In this document: piece after piece, positions 54,750-63,287 of the stretch | Numbering within the stretch: position 1 is the stretch's first letter | Layout of the letters: each line of letters opens with the position of its first letter | NCBI RefSeq assembly: GCF_016863515.1 | Contig: NZ_BOPA01000017.1 | Coordinates: 1 to 64,000 of the forward strand | Length of the DNA: 64,000 bases | Direction: 5' to 3' | Source: Micromonospora gifhornensis | GTDB taxonomy: Bacteria > Actinomycetota > Actinomycetes > Mycobacteriales > Micromonosporaceae | The notes under the pieces: generated by a model | Told to the model about the DNA's origin: nothing | What the model saw: the letters and a program-made list of their open reading frames with translations, nothing else | Database searches by the model: none | Program-made: the position numbers and the translations under genes

Positions 54750-55523
54750 GTGGGCGAGTTCGTGCGGCTGGAGACCGGGGACGGCATCGGCACCATTCGG
54801 CTGGAGCGGCCACCGATGAACGCGCTCAACACCCAGGTCCAGGAGGAGTTGCGCGCCGCTGCGGCGGCGGCCACCGCCGACCCGCAGGTCCGCGCGGTCA
54901 TCGTGTACGGCGGCGAGAAGGTCTTCGCGGCCGGGGCGGACATCAAGGAGATGGCCGACATGTCCTACGTGGACATGGCCGACCGGGCCGCCGACCTGTC
55001 CAGCGCGCTCGGCGCGATCGCCCGGATCCCCAAGCCGGTGGTCGCCGCGATCACCGGGTACGCCCTCGGTGGCGGCTGCGAGCTGGCGCTGGCCTGTGAC
55101 TGGCGGGTGGTGGCCGAGGACGCCAAGCTCGGCCAGCCCGAGATCAAGCTCGGCATCATCCCCGGTGCCGGCGGCACCCAGCGGCTGGCCCGGCTGGTCG
55201 GCCCGGCCCGCGCCAAGGATCTGATCATGTCGGGTCGGATGGTGGACGCCCAGGAGGCGCTGCGCATCGGCCTGGCCGACCGGGTGGTCCCGGCCGCCGA
55301 GGTCTACGACGCGGCGGTGGCGCTGGTGAAGCCGTACCTCAACGGGCCGGTGCAGGCGCTGCGCGCGGCGAAGCTCGCGGTCGACGGCGGCCTGGACATG
55401 GACCTGAACTCGGGTCTGGCCTGGGAGAGCCAGCTCTTCGCGGCGCTGTTCGCCACCGAGGACCGGCGCGAGGGGATGGTCGCCTTCGTGGAGAAGCGCA
55501 AACCGGACTTCACCGGTCGCTGA
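54750..55523 (+). CDS. enoyl-CoA hydratase/isomerase
   Basis: A 257-residue crotonase-fold enzyme: [16 protein letters not shown] oxyanion region and the second signature [34 protein letters not shown] with the two glutamates of a true hydratase. It hydrates enoyl-CoA in fatty-acid or amino-acid breakdown. GTG 54750 is spaced from GTGAGG; GTG 54738 is an alternative. It is separated by 68 bp from the TPP enzyme gene. Confidence 0.93.
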   Translation: MGEFVRLETGDGIGTIRLERPPMNALNTQVQEELRAAAAAATADPQVRAVIVYGGEKVFAAGADIKEMADMSYVDMADRAADLSSALGAIARIPKPVVAAITGYALGGGCELALACDWRVVAEDAKLGQPEIKLGIIPGAGGTQRLARLVGPARAKDLIMSGRMVDAQEALRIGLADRVVPAAEVYDAAVALVKPYLNGPVQALRAAKLAVDGGLDMDLNSGLAWESQLFAALFATEDRREGMVAFVEKRKPDFTGR

Positions 55524-55591
55524 GAATGGTTCACATTCCTCCTACCGGCCAGTAGCGTGTGACTCCGGTCAGGCGACGAGAGGGAGCGGCG

Positions 55592-57214
55592 ATGACGGAG
55601 CGGATCGAAGGCCACGGCGGAGAACTCGCCCTCGCGGCGCTGCGCGCGTACGGGGTGCGGGAGATGTTCACCCTCTCCGGCGGGCACGTGTTTCCGCTCT
55701 ACGACGCCGCGCACAAGACCGGCTTCCCGCTGTACGACGTGCGGCACGAGCAGTCCGCCGTCTTCGCCGCCGAGGCGGTGGCGAAGTTGCAGCGCCGCCC
55801 CGGCCTGGCCGTGCTCACCGCCGGCCCCGGCGTCACCAACGGCATCTCCGGCCTGACCAGCGCCTACTTCAACGCCTCGCCGGTGCTGGTGATGGGCGGG
55901 CGGGCACCGCAGTTCCGGTGGGGTTCCGGCAGCCTCCAGGAGATGGACCACCTGCCGCTTGTCGCCCCGGTAACCAAGCACGCCGAGACGGTGTTCAGCG
56001 CCGACGACATCCCCCGGGCCGTCGCCGCGGCGCTGACCACCGCGCTCACCCCGCACCGGGGTCCGGTCTTCCTCGACTTCCCCCTCGAAGCGATCTTCTC
56101 CACCGGTGACGCCGACCTGCCCGCCGGGCCGGCCATCGCCCCGATCGAGGCCGACCCCGACGAGGTGGCGAAGGCCGCCGGTCTGATCGCCGGGGCGCAG
56201 CGGCCGGTCGTCATCGCCGGCTCCGACGTCTACACCGGTGACGCCGTGGCGGCCCTGCGCGCCGCCGCCGAGGCCCTCGACGTGCCGGTCTTCACCAACG
56301 GGATGGGTCGCGGCGCCCTGCCGCCGGAGCACCCGCTGGCCTTCGCCAAGGCCCGGCGGGTGGCGCTGAAGAACGCCGACGTCATCGTGGTGGTGGGCAC
56401 CCCGCTGGACTTCCGGCTCTCCTTCGGCGACTTCGGCGACGCCACCGTCGTGCACATCGTCGACGCGCCCAGCCAGCGGGCCACCCACGTGCAGCCGGCC
56501 GTCGCGCCCGCCGGCGACCTGCGCGGCATCCTGTCCGCCCTGGCCGGCTACACCGGCGACCGGGTCGACCACACCGACTGGGTGGTGCAGCTGCGTACCG
56601 CCGAGGACGCCGCGAAGGCCCGCGACGCCGAGGAGATGGCCGCCGAGACGGATCCGATCCGCCCGGCGCGCGTCTACGGCGAGCTGCGCAAGGTCCTCGC
56701 CCGCGATGCGATCACCATCGGCGACGGCGGGGACTTCGTCTCGTACGCCGGCCGCTACCTGGAGCCGGCCCAGCCGGGCACCTGGCTCGACCCGGGCCCG
56801 TACGGCTGCCTCGGCACCGGCATGGGCTACGCGATGGGTGCCCGGGTCACCCACCCGGACCGGCAGATCTGTGTGCTGATGGGCGACGGCGCGGCCGGTT
56901 TCTCGCTGATGGACGTGGAGTCCCTGGTCCGGCAGAAGCTGCCGGTGGTCATGGTGGTCGGCAACAACGGCATCTGGGGTCTGGAGAAGCACCCGATGCG
57001 GGCCATGTACGGCTACGACGTCGCCGCCGACCTGCAGCCCGAACTGCGTTACGACCAGGTGGTCACCGCCCTCGGCGGGGCGGGGGAGACGGTCGCCAAG
57101 GCCGCCGACCTGGGCCCGGCCCTGCAGCGGGCCTTCGACGCACGCGTGCCCTACCTGGTCAACGTCATCACCGACCCGGCGGACGCGTACCCCCGCTCGT
57201 CAAACCTGGCCTGA
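55592..57214 (+). CDS. thiamine-diphosphate enzyme (acetolactate synthase-like)
   Basis: A 540-residue TPP enzyme. The catalytic Glu is in [15 protein letters not shown], the middle domain follows ([12 protein letters not shown]), and the TPP/Mg motif is [16 protein letters not shown]...VVGNNGIWG. Family members include acetolactate synthase, oxalyl-CoA decarboxylase and related lyases. There is no small regulatory subunit nearby, so a catabolic or alternative role is possible. Start ATG 55592 behind GAGAGGGAGCGGCG. Confidence 0.9.
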   Translation: MTERIEGHGGELALAALRAYGVREMFTLSGGHVFPLYDAAHKTGFPLYDVRHEQSAVFAAEAVAKLQRRPGLAVLTAGPGVTNGISGLTSAYFNASPVLVMGGRAPQFRWGSGSLQEMDHLPLVAPVTKHAETVFSADDIPRAVAAALTTALTPHRGPVFLDFPLEAIFSTGDADLPAGPAIAPIEADPDEVAKAAGLIAGAQRPVVIAGSDVYTGDAVAALRAAAEALDVPVFTNGMGRGALPPEHPLAFAKARRVALKNADVIVVVGTPLDFRLSFGDFGDATVVHIVDAPSQRATHVQPAVAPAGDLRGILSALAGYTGDRVDHTDWVVQLRTAEDAAKARDAEEMAAETDPIRPARVYGELRKVLARDAITIGDGGDFVSYAGRYLEPAQPGTWLDPGPYGCLGTGMGYAMGARVTHPDRQICVLMGDGAAGFSLMDVESLVRQKLPVVMVVGNNGIWGLEKHPMRAMYGYDVAADLQPELRYDQVVTALGGAGETVAKAADLGPALQRAFDARVPYLVNVITDPADAYPRSSNLA

Positions 57215-57239
57215 CGCGGGCGACCTTGCCCCGGGGTGG

Positions 57240-57656
57240 TCACACCTCGGGGCGGGGCTCCTCGCGGGGCGGGTCGCCCTCGCGGCGGCGCAGGTCGTCC
57301 TCGCGCTTGCGCAGGTCCTCCTCCCAGCGGCGGAAGAGTTCCTGGTCCTCCTGGCGCGAGCGCTCCTCGATCGAGCGCAGGAACTCGGGGTCGTCGTCCG
57401 GCGCGAGCGGCCGAGTCGGCCGGCGTACGACGGGCTGGGCTCCGCCGGAGAACACCCCACCACCGGCGGGGTTGCGCTTGCGGCCGGCGAGGAACCAGGC
57501 GATCGAGCCGATCACCGGGAAGAACAGGATCATCAGCACCCAGGCGATCCGGGGCAGGTGACGAACGTCGTCCTCCTCGGCCGACAGGCAACTGATCAGA
57601 GCGCAGACGGCGAGGACTACCTGCACCAGGAAAAAGAGGATGTAGAGCCGGGCCAT
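57240..57656 (-). CDS. PLDc_N domain membrane protein
   Basis: A 138-residue protein with two N-terminal membrane helices (about 4-22, 37-57) of the PLD-nuclease N-terminal type (LPRIAWVLMILFFPVIGSIAWFLAGR) and a charged coiled-coil tail (EERSRQEDQELFRRWEED). No phospholipase domain follows. Probably a small membrane-associated scaffold. Confidence 0.86.
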   Translation of the reverse strand: MARLYILFFLVQVVLAVCALISCLSAEEDDVRHLPRIAWVLMILFFPVIGSIAWFLAGRKRNPAGGGVFSGGAQPVVRRPTRPLAPDDDPEFLRSIEERSRQEDQELFRRWEEDLRKREDDLRRREGDPPREEPRPEV

Positions 57657-57687
57657 GTACCCATCATGTCCTACTCCCCGTCGATGC

Positions 57688-57990
57688 TCACACCCCGCAC
57701 ACGACCAGCACCACGCCGATCAGGGCGAGACCGGCGATGCAGAGGCCCACGGCGGAGAGCGTACGGACGCTGGGGTCGGGTACGCCGGTGCCGACCGCCC
57801 GTGGCCAGCAGAGGGTGATCGTGGCACCCCAGCCGAGGATGGCGAGCGCGGTCAGCAGTGCACCGACCCGGCCGCCGGTGAGCCCGAGCCGGCCGGCGAG
57901 GATCGTCACCACGGTCACCGCCAGCATGGTGCGACGCCAGGCCAGCCGGGTCCGTTCGGGCTGGAGACCGGGGTCGCGTGCGGCGGTCAT
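57688..57990 (-). CDS. DUF202 domain membrane protein
   Basis: A 100-residue protein with ERTRLAWRRTMLAV, the DUF202 signature, and three membrane helices. Its start overlaps the stop of the upstream DUF202/YidH-type gene (ATGA). The paired small and larger DUF202 genes are a common arrangement. Function unknown. Confidence 0.86.
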   Translation of the reverse strand: MTAARDPGLQPERTRLAWRRTMLAVTVVTILAGRLGLTGGRVGALLTALAILGWGATITLCWPRAVGTGVPDPSVRTLSAVGLCIAGLALIGVVLVVCGV

Positions 57991-58406
57991 CCGCCCAGCG
58001 CCCCGGCCAGAACCGCCACCACCAGCAGCAGCGCGCCGAGCCCCACCACCACGGCGAGTACGGCCGGGAAGCGGGACGCGGGCAGTTCCCTGTCGAGCCG
58101 GATGGCCCGATCGACGCGCGCCCAGTGGTCGATGGCGCGGATCGCGACCGCGCCGCCGAGCAGCAGCAGCGCGATGGAGATCGCCTCGCGCAGGTGCCGC
58201 AGCGGCAGGGCCGGGAGGAACTGTGCGGCCGCGAGTCCACCACCCACCAGCGCCAGCCCGGTCCGCAGCCAGGCCAGGAAGGTCCGCTCGTTGGCCAGCG
58301 AGAAGCGGTAGTCGGGGGTGGTGCCCACCGACCGGAGCTCGTCGGGGTCGAACCAATTCCTGATCCTTTGCCACACGGTGGTGATTATCCGGTGCGAACT
58401 GGGCAT
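57987..58406 (-). CDS. YidH/DUF202 family membrane protein
   Basis: A 139-residue protein: YRFSLANERTFLAWLRTGLAL is the YidH-type signature, followed by three membrane helices. ATG 58406 has a weak ribosome site; GTG 58376 lies 7 bp after GATAAT on the minus strand and could be a leaderless start. It is divergent from the GNAT gene 12 bp away. Confidence 0.86.
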   Translation of the reverse strand: MPSSHRIITTVWQRIRNWFDPDELRSVGTTPDYRFSLANERTFLAWLRTGLALVGGGLAAAQFLPALPLRHLREAISIALLLLGGAVAIRAIDHWARVDRAIRLDRELPASRFPAVLAVVVGLGALLLVVAVLAGALGG

Positions 58407-58417
58407 AGCCTGGAAAC

Positions 58418-59224
58418 ATGACGGATCTTGATGTGACCACTTTGCGTGCGGCGTACGACGCCCAGCTTCGGCCGGGCCTGCCTGACCCGGCACCGCAGGG
58501 CGCGAGGGTGGAGCAGGACGGACCGTTGTTCCGGGTGTTCGGCCTCGATGACGTCGGCCTGGTGACCTACCGGGATCTCGGCGGGACGGCCGACGCCGAA
58601 CTCGACGCGTTGATCGCCCGCCAGGTGGCGGTGGCCCGGGAGCGGGGCGAGCCGGTCGAGTGGAAGCTGCACGGCCATGACGAGCCGGCGGACCTGCCGC
58701 AGCGGCTGCGCGCGGCCGGCTTCGTGCCGCAGACCCAGGAGACCGTCATGGTCGGCCCGGTCGCGCCGCTGGCGTCCGCGCTGCCGGTGGTGCCCGAGGG
58801 CGTACGCCTGCGGGAGGTCACCACCCGCGCGGACCTGGACCGGATCGCGGCGCTGGAGACCGAGCTGTGGGGCCGCGATCTGACCGGCCTCGCCGACGGG
58901 CTGGAACGGGAGATCGCCGCCGATCCGCAGGCGATCACGGTCGTGGTGGCCGAGGCCGGTGAGGCCGGTGAGACGGTCGTCAGCGCGGGCTGGGTCCGCT
59001 ATCCACCGGACACCACCTTCGCCACCCTCTGGGGCGGGTCGACGCATCCGCAGTGGCGTCGGCAGGGTGTCTACCGGGCGCTCGTCACCTACCGGGCGCG
59101 GCTCGCCGGCCAACGCGACCGGACCCTGTTGCAGGTCGACGCCGCCGACGAGAGTCGTCCACTGCTGGGGCGGCTCGGTCTCGTCCCGGTCACCAGCACC
59201 ACGCCCTACGTCTACACTCCGTGA
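58418..59224 (+). CDS. GNAT-family N-acetyltransferase
   Basis: A 268-residue acetyltransferase. The acetyl-CoA loop is STHPQWRRQGVYRALVTYRA near residue 210, and the C-terminus ends with LLGRLGLVPVTSTTPYVY. The N-terminal half is a second, degenerate GNAT-like part. TAGCCT lies six bases before ATG 58418, so the message is probably leaderless. Substrate unknown. Confidence 0.85.
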   Translation: MTDLDVTTLRAAYDAQLRPGLPDPAPQGARVEQDGPLFRVFGLDDVGLVTYRDLGGTADAELDALIARQVAVARERGEPVEWKLHGHDEPADLPQRLRAAGFVPQTQETVMVGPVAPLASALPVVPEGVRLREVTTRADLDRIAALETELWGRDLTGLADGLEREIAADPQAITVVVAEAGEAGETVVSAGWVRYPPDTTFATLWGGSTHPQWRRQGVYRALVTYRARLAGQRDRTLLQVDAADESRPLLGRLGLVPVTSTTPYVYTP

Positions 59225-59226
59225 TC

Positions 59227-59637
59227 ATGGCGCAGTCGCTGACGGACGAGGAGATGCTGATCCTCAAGACGGGGGCTTTCGGCGCCGTGTTCCTGGTGTC
59301 GAACGCCGACCCGGGCGTGCTCGCCATGTTCCGGGAGAGCTTCGCCGCCTCCGGCGCGATCGCCGACGCCAGTGGTCTGGTCAAGGCGGCGCTGAGCAGT
59401 GGTCCGCTGCCGAGGCTGCCGCGGGATTCGCAGTCGCAGGTCGAGTCGGTGGTGCTGCCCGCGCTCCGCCAGGCGATCACGATCCTGACCGAGAAGGCCC
59501 CGGAGGATGTCGCGATCTACCGCTCGGTGGTGCTGGCCGCCGCCGATCGTACGGCGCGGGCCCACAACGGGATCAGTACGGCAGAGGCGCAGGTCATCGA
59601 GCGGATCGCGGCGGCGCTGGGCGATCCGGCGGCCTGA
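59227..59637 (+). CDS. conserved hypothetical protein, 136 aa
   Basis: A 136-residue mostly helical protein (SLTDEEMLILKTGAFGAVFL, then a GPLPRLPRDS turn). A GTG at 59221 overlaps the GNAT stop, so translation is probably coupled. No domain recognised. Similar proteins are probably conserved in actinomycetes, but I cannot name the family. Confidence 0.78.
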   Translation: MAQSLTDEEMLILKTGAFGAVFLVSNADPGVLAMFRESFAASGAIADASGLVKAALSSGPLPRLPRDSQSQVESVVLPALRQAITILTEKAPEDVAIYRSVVLAAADRTARAHNGISTAEAQVIERIAAALGDPAA

Positions 59638-59796
59638 GGAGCGGGCCGGCCCGAAGGCGGCCGGCGCGTGCCGGTTCGGCGACGGTGCCCGGGGACGGCA
59701 GAATGGCGGTGAGCTGAGTCACTCGGGGTGTATCCGGGAGGCAAAGCTACTGACAGGTAACATTGCGCCGTGGGCAACCGCGCAGCGGCTTCAGGT

Positions 59797-59810
59797 TGAC
59801 CTAACGGTCA
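59797..59810. promoter_or_regulatory. inverted repeat upstream of etfBA
   Basis: TGACC-TAAC-GGTCA is a perfect 5-4-5 repeat, 73 bp upstream of etfB, overlapping a possible TTGACC -35 box. It may be a repressor site. The rest of the gap 59638-59883 holds only promoter-like sequence. Confidence 0.4.
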
Positions 59811-59883
59811 CTAAGGAGCGAGGCTGCGCCCGATACCCGGGCAAGTGATCACACCACCACAGCAGGAGGGTCGTCGAAGCGCG

Positions 59884-60663
59884 ATGAACATCGTCGTACT
59901 CGTCAAGCAGGTGCCCGACTCGGGCGCGGACCGCAACCTGCGCAGTGACGACAACACAGTCGACCGCGGTTCGGCGAACAACGTCATCAACGAGATGGAC
60001 GAATACGCCATCGAAGAGGCGTTGAAGATCAAGGAAGCGCACGGCGGCGAGGTGACCATCCTGACCATGGGTCCGGACCGGGCGACCGAGTCGATCCGCA
60101 AGGCGCTGTCGATGGGCCCGGACAAGGCGGTGCACGTGGTGGACGACGCCCTGCACGGGTCGTGCGCCGTGGCCACCTCCAAGGTGCTCGCCGCCGCCCT
60201 CGGTCAGCTCAACGCCGACCTGGTGCTCTGCGGGTCGGAGTCGACCGACGGTCGGGTGCAGGTGATGCCGCACATGCTCGCCGAGCGGCTCGGTGTCGCG
60301 GCGCTGACCGGTGCCCGCAAGCTCACCGTCGACGGCGGCACGTTGACCGTGGAGCGGCAGACCGAGGAGGGCTACGAGGTGGTCACCGCCACCACGCCGG
60401 CCATCGTCTCAGTGTGGGACACCATCAACGAGCCCCGGTACCCGTCCTTCAAGGGCATCATGGCCGCCAAGAAGAAGCCCGTGCAGACGCTGTCCCTGGC
60501 CGACCTGGGGGTCGCCGCGGACGAGGTCGGCCTCGCCGGGGCGACGAGCGTGGTCGTGGAGCACAGCAAGCGTCCGCCGCGCTCCGGTGGCGCGAAGGTC
60601 ACCGACGAGGGCTCCGGCGGCGTGCAGCTTGTCGAGTTCCTCGCCACCGAGAAGTTCGTGTGA
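59884..60663 (+). CDS. etfB: electron transfer flavoprotein beta subunit
   Basis: A 259-residue EtfB: NIVVLVKQVPDSGADRNL at the start, CGSESTDGRVQVMPHMLAE in the AMP-binding half, and the family signature VSVWDTINEPRYPSFKGIM near residue 180. With EtfA it takes electrons from acyl-CoA and other dehydrogenases to the respiratory chain. ATG 59884 follows CAGGAGGG. Confidence 0.96.
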   Translation: MNIVVLVKQVPDSGADRNLRSDDNTVDRGSANNVINEMDEYAIEEALKIKEAHGGEVTILTMGPDRATESIRKALSMGPDKAVHVVDDALHGSCAVATSKVLAAALGQLNADLVLCGSESTDGRVQVMPHMLAERLGVAALTGARKLTVDGGTLTVERQTEEGYEVVTATTPAIVSVWDTINEPRYPSFKGIMAAKKKPVQTLSLADLGVAADEVGLAGATSVVVEHSKRPPRSGGAKVTDEGSGGVQLVEFLATEKFV

Positions 60664-60675
60664 GGGGTGTGGGAC

Positions 60676-61635
60676 ATGTCTGAGGTTCTCGTCGTCGTCG
60701 AGGCAACTCGCGAGTTCGGCGTCAAGAAGGTCACGTGCGAGATGCTCACCCTGGCCCGTGAGCTGGGCACCCCGTCGGCCGTGGTGCTCGGTGGGGCCGG
60801 TGCCGCCGACGCGTTGTCGGCCAAACTGGGTGAGTACGGCGCGGAGAAGATCTACGCCGCCGAGGGTGAGCAGATCGACGGTTACCTGGTCGCGCCGAAG
60901 GCCACCGTGGTCGCCGACCTGGTCAAGCGGGTACAGCCGGCCGCCGTCCTGCTCGCCTCCTCGCAGGAGGGCAAGGAGATCGCCGCCCGACTGGCGGTCA
61001 AGCTGGACAACGGCATCCTGACCGACGTGGTCGCCCTGGCCGCCGACGGCACCGCCACCCAGGTGGCCTTCGCCGGCTCGACGATCGTCACGTCCAAGGT
61101 GACCCGGGGCCTGCCGCTGGTCACCGTCCGGCCCAACTCGGTCACCCCGGCCCCGGCCGCCGCCACCCCGGCGGTCGAGCAGCTCACCGTGACCGTCAGC
61201 GACACCGACAAGCTGGCCAAGGTGGTCGACCGGGTGGCCGAGCAGAAGGGCTCCCGCCCCGAGCTCACCGAGGCCGGCGTGGTCGTCGCCGGCGGCCGCG
61301 GGGTCGGCAACGCGGACAACTTCAAGCTGGTCGAGGAGCTGGCCGACCTGCTCGGCGGCGCCGTCGGCGCGTCCCGCGCGGCGGTGGACTCCGGCTTCTA
61401 CCCGCACCAGTTCCAGGTCGGGCAGACCGGTAAGACCGTCTCCCCGCAGCTGTACGTCGCGCTCGGCATCTCCGGCGCGATCCAGCACCGGGCCGGCATG
61501 CAGACCTCGAAGACCATCGTCGCGGTCAACAAGGACGGCGAGGCGCCGATCTTCGAGCTGGCCGACTTCGGCGTGGTCGGTGACCTGTTCAAGGTGGTCC
61601 CGCAGGCCGCCGAGGAGATCCGCAAGCGCAAGTAG
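60676..61635 (+). CDS. etfA: electron transfer flavoprotein alpha subunit
   Basis: A 319-residue EtfA starting at ATG 60676, 12 bp after etfB. The N-terminal half ([19 protein letters not shown]) is ETF-like; the C-terminal FAD domain shows [54 protein letters not shown] and [21 protein letters not shown] (read in parts). It forms the FAD-bearing heterodimer with EtfB. Confidence 0.97.
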   Translation: MSEVLVVVEATREFGVKKVTCEMLTLARELGTPSAVVLGGAGAADALSAKLGEYGAEKIYAAEGEQIDGYLVAPKATVVADLVKRVQPAAVLLASSQEGKEIAARLAVKLDNGILTDVVALAADGTATQVAFAGSTIVTSKVTRGLPLVTVRPNSVTPAPAAATPAVEQLTVTVSDTDKLAKVVDRVAEQKGSRPELTEAGVVVAGGRGVGNADNFKLVEELADLLGGAVGASRAAVDSGFYPHQFQVGQTGKTVSPQLYVALGISGAIQHRAGMQTSKTIVAVNKDGEAPIFELADFGVVGDLFKVVPQAAEEIRKRK

Positions 61636-61646
61636 GGCCTACCCAC

Positions 61647-61680
61647 GACAGCCGCTGCCCGGTATCGGGCGGCGGCTGTC
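61647..61680. terminator. etfA terminator hairpin
   Basis: A 15-bp stem with one G-U pair, GACAGCCGCTGCCCG (61647-61661) and CGGGCGGCGGCTGTC (61666-61680), with a GTAT loop, just after the etfA stop. Confidence 0.8.
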
Positions 61681-61700
61681 GGCTGTGGTGGGAAAGGGAG

Positions 61701-61741
61701 CTGATCGGCGGGCCGGGGAGCTGAACCGGCCCGCCGATCAG
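61701..61741. terminator. second hairpin at convergent junction
   Basis: A perfect 16-bp stem, CTGATCGGCGGGCCGG (61701-61716) and CCGGCCCGCCGATCAG (61726-61741), with a 9-nt loop. Its right arm overlaps the last codons of the convergent anti-sigma gene, so it probably ends that transcript. Confidence 0.75.
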
Positions 61742-62472
61742 CCCGTCAGAGAGCCCCTCAACAGGCTGTCGCCGGAGTGGGCGGTGTTGTTGTCGAACTG
61801 CTCGGCGGAGACGTCGACCACAGAATATTGCCCGAGGTCCACGTTCGGCGGCAGCGGTAAGAGTACGTCAGAGCCGCCACCGAGAACCCCGATCGAGAAC
61901 ATCTCCATGTTCTGCGGGTTGATCAGCCACACCTCGTAATACCCCGACACGGGCGGGAGATTCGCCACGTGCAGGTGCAGTTCTCCGGTGCCGAGCACAC
62001 GGGCGTCACCCCGGGCCTGTGGCGGGGTCGAGCCGTACGCGGCCAGTTGGGCGCTGGCCGTCACCGGCGGTGGCGGTGAGGTGCCCTCGCGCAGCACCGC
62101 GGCGGTGCCGGCGATGCCGACCGCGGCGGCGGCGACCGCGGTGACCGCGTACCGGACCCAGCGCCGAGGTCGGCGCGACCGTGGCGTCACCGGGTCGTCC
62201 CGCTGATCGGCCGACTGCGGTCCAGCGGTGGTCAGCGTGGGTAGTTGTTCGGCGGCCCTGATCTCGGCGGTGATGCCCTGCCAGAGGTGCTCCGGCGGGT
62301 CGGGCAGGTCGCGCAGGGACTGGGTGGACCGACCAAGACCGGCTACCTCACGTAGACCCGTCAACTCGGCGCGGCAGTGCGGGCAGGCGTCGAGATGGGT
62401 GCGGTCGGCATCGTCCGCCTCACTCTCACCGAGCGCCAGAAATATCAGCCGGCCGTGCTCCAGATGCTGCAC
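61738..62472 (-). CDS. anti-sigma factor (RskA-like)
   Basis: A 244-residue anti-sigma factor. The N-terminal zinc site H26-x3-C30-x2-C33 (HLDACPHC), a membrane helix at about 104-126, and an extracytoplasmic RskA-C-like domain ([20 protein letters not shown]) are seen. It holds the ECF sigma factor encoded upstream until a signal triggers its cleavage. Its start lies 47 bp inside the end of the sigma gene in another frame. Confidence 0.92.
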   Translation of the reverse strand: MQHLEHGRLIFLALGESEADDADRTHLDACPHCRAELTGLREVAGLGRSTQSLRDLPDPPEHLWQGITAEIRAAEQLPTLTTAGPQSADQRDDPVTPRSRRPRRWVRYAVTAVAAAAVGIAGTAAVLREGTSPPPPVTASAQLAAYGSTPPQARGDARVLGTGELHLHVANLPPVSGYYEVWLINPQNMEMFSIGVLGGGSDVLLPLPPNVDLGQYSVVDVSAEQFDNNTAHSGDSLLRGSLTG

Positions 62473-63073
62473 CGTCCACCTCCCATCTGCGCTTCAGGCT
62501 CGCCATGCCCCGCCGGATGTGACTCTTCACCGTGCCCAGCGGCACCCCGGTGACCGCCGCGATCTGCTGGTGGGTCAGATCGTCGAAGAACGCCAATTCC
62601 AACATGCGTCGCTGCTCGTCCGGCAGCCGCGCCAACTCGTCGGCCACCACCAACCGGTCGACCACGGTGTCCGGGTCGCTGCCGGGAGACACCGGCTCGG
62701 GCAGTTGGCGTACGGTCTCGACCACCCGGTTCTCCCGCGCGGAGGAGCGCAGCCGGTCGATGACCTTGCGCCGGCCGATCCCGAGCAGCCAGCCGACAAG
62801 CGAGCCCTTCGTCGGATCGAAGGTGTCCCGACCGAGCCAGGCGGCGACGAAGGTGGCCTGGGTCGCGTCCTCCGCGTCGCTGCGGTTGACAAGTGTGCTG
62901 GTGGCCAGGTGCAGGACGGCCCGCCCGTAACGCTCGTACGCCTCGCGCAGCGCCCGTTCGTCACCGGCGCGGAAGCGTCGGGCCAACTCGTCCTCGGGAG
63001 TGTCCGGCTGCTGCCGGATCTCCGTCACGAGACGGCTCGCCTGGTTGGAGGCATGCCCGACTGTAGCTCGCAC
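62426..63073 (-). CDS. ECF sigma factor (SigK-like)
   Basis: A 215-residue ECF sigma factor: region 2 NRSDAEDATQATFVAAWLGR and region 4 FFDDLTHQQIAAVTGVPLGT followed by VKSHIRRG. The start at GTG 63073 follows GGGGACGG; GTG 63028 (VTEIRQQ) is an alternative. It overlaps the anti-sigma gene. The divergent secreted DUF4397 gene is a candidate target. Confidence 0.92.
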   Translation of the reverse strand: MRATVGHASNQASRLVTEIRQQPDTPEDELARRFRAGDERALREAYERYGRAVLHLATSTLVNRSDAEDATQATFVAAWLGRDTFDPTKGSLVGWLLGIGRRKVIDRLRSSARENRVVETVRQLPEPVSPGSDPDTVVDRLVVADELARLPDEQRRMLELAFFDDLTHQQIAAVTGVPLGTVKSHIRRGMASLKRRWEVDGAASGARPADISGAR

Positions 63074-63206
63074 CAGTGCCGTCCCCTCTGTCGCCCGGCG
63101 TGGCTCCGCGACCCGTCCGTCAGCCCGATGGCTCCTCCACTGCTTTTCGTCCGCCGGGTGCCCGTTGGATGCGCTCTCGGATGAAAAAGAAAAGTCGCCT
63201 CCAGCC

Positions 63207-63235
63207 GCATCCGGGCGGCGACGTGCCGGCGTAAC
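63207..63235 (+). promoter_or_regulatory. candidate ECF sigma promoter for DUF4397 gene
   Basis: GCATCC and CGTAAC are separated by 17 bp, ending 53 bp before the DUF4397 start. The shape suits an ECF (SigK-type) promoter, but I base this on remembered consensus and the match is loose. Confidence 0.35.
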
Positions 63236-63287
63236 TCGTGGTGCACAGCAAGCCTGACGAACCAGCACAAAACAGCAGGAGGCAGAC

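Noticed and set aside
62228..63184. 318-residue plus-strand frame opposite the sigma/anti-sigma genes
   Set aside because: Antisense shadow; the minus strand has unambiguous sigma-70 and zinc anti-sigma motifs.
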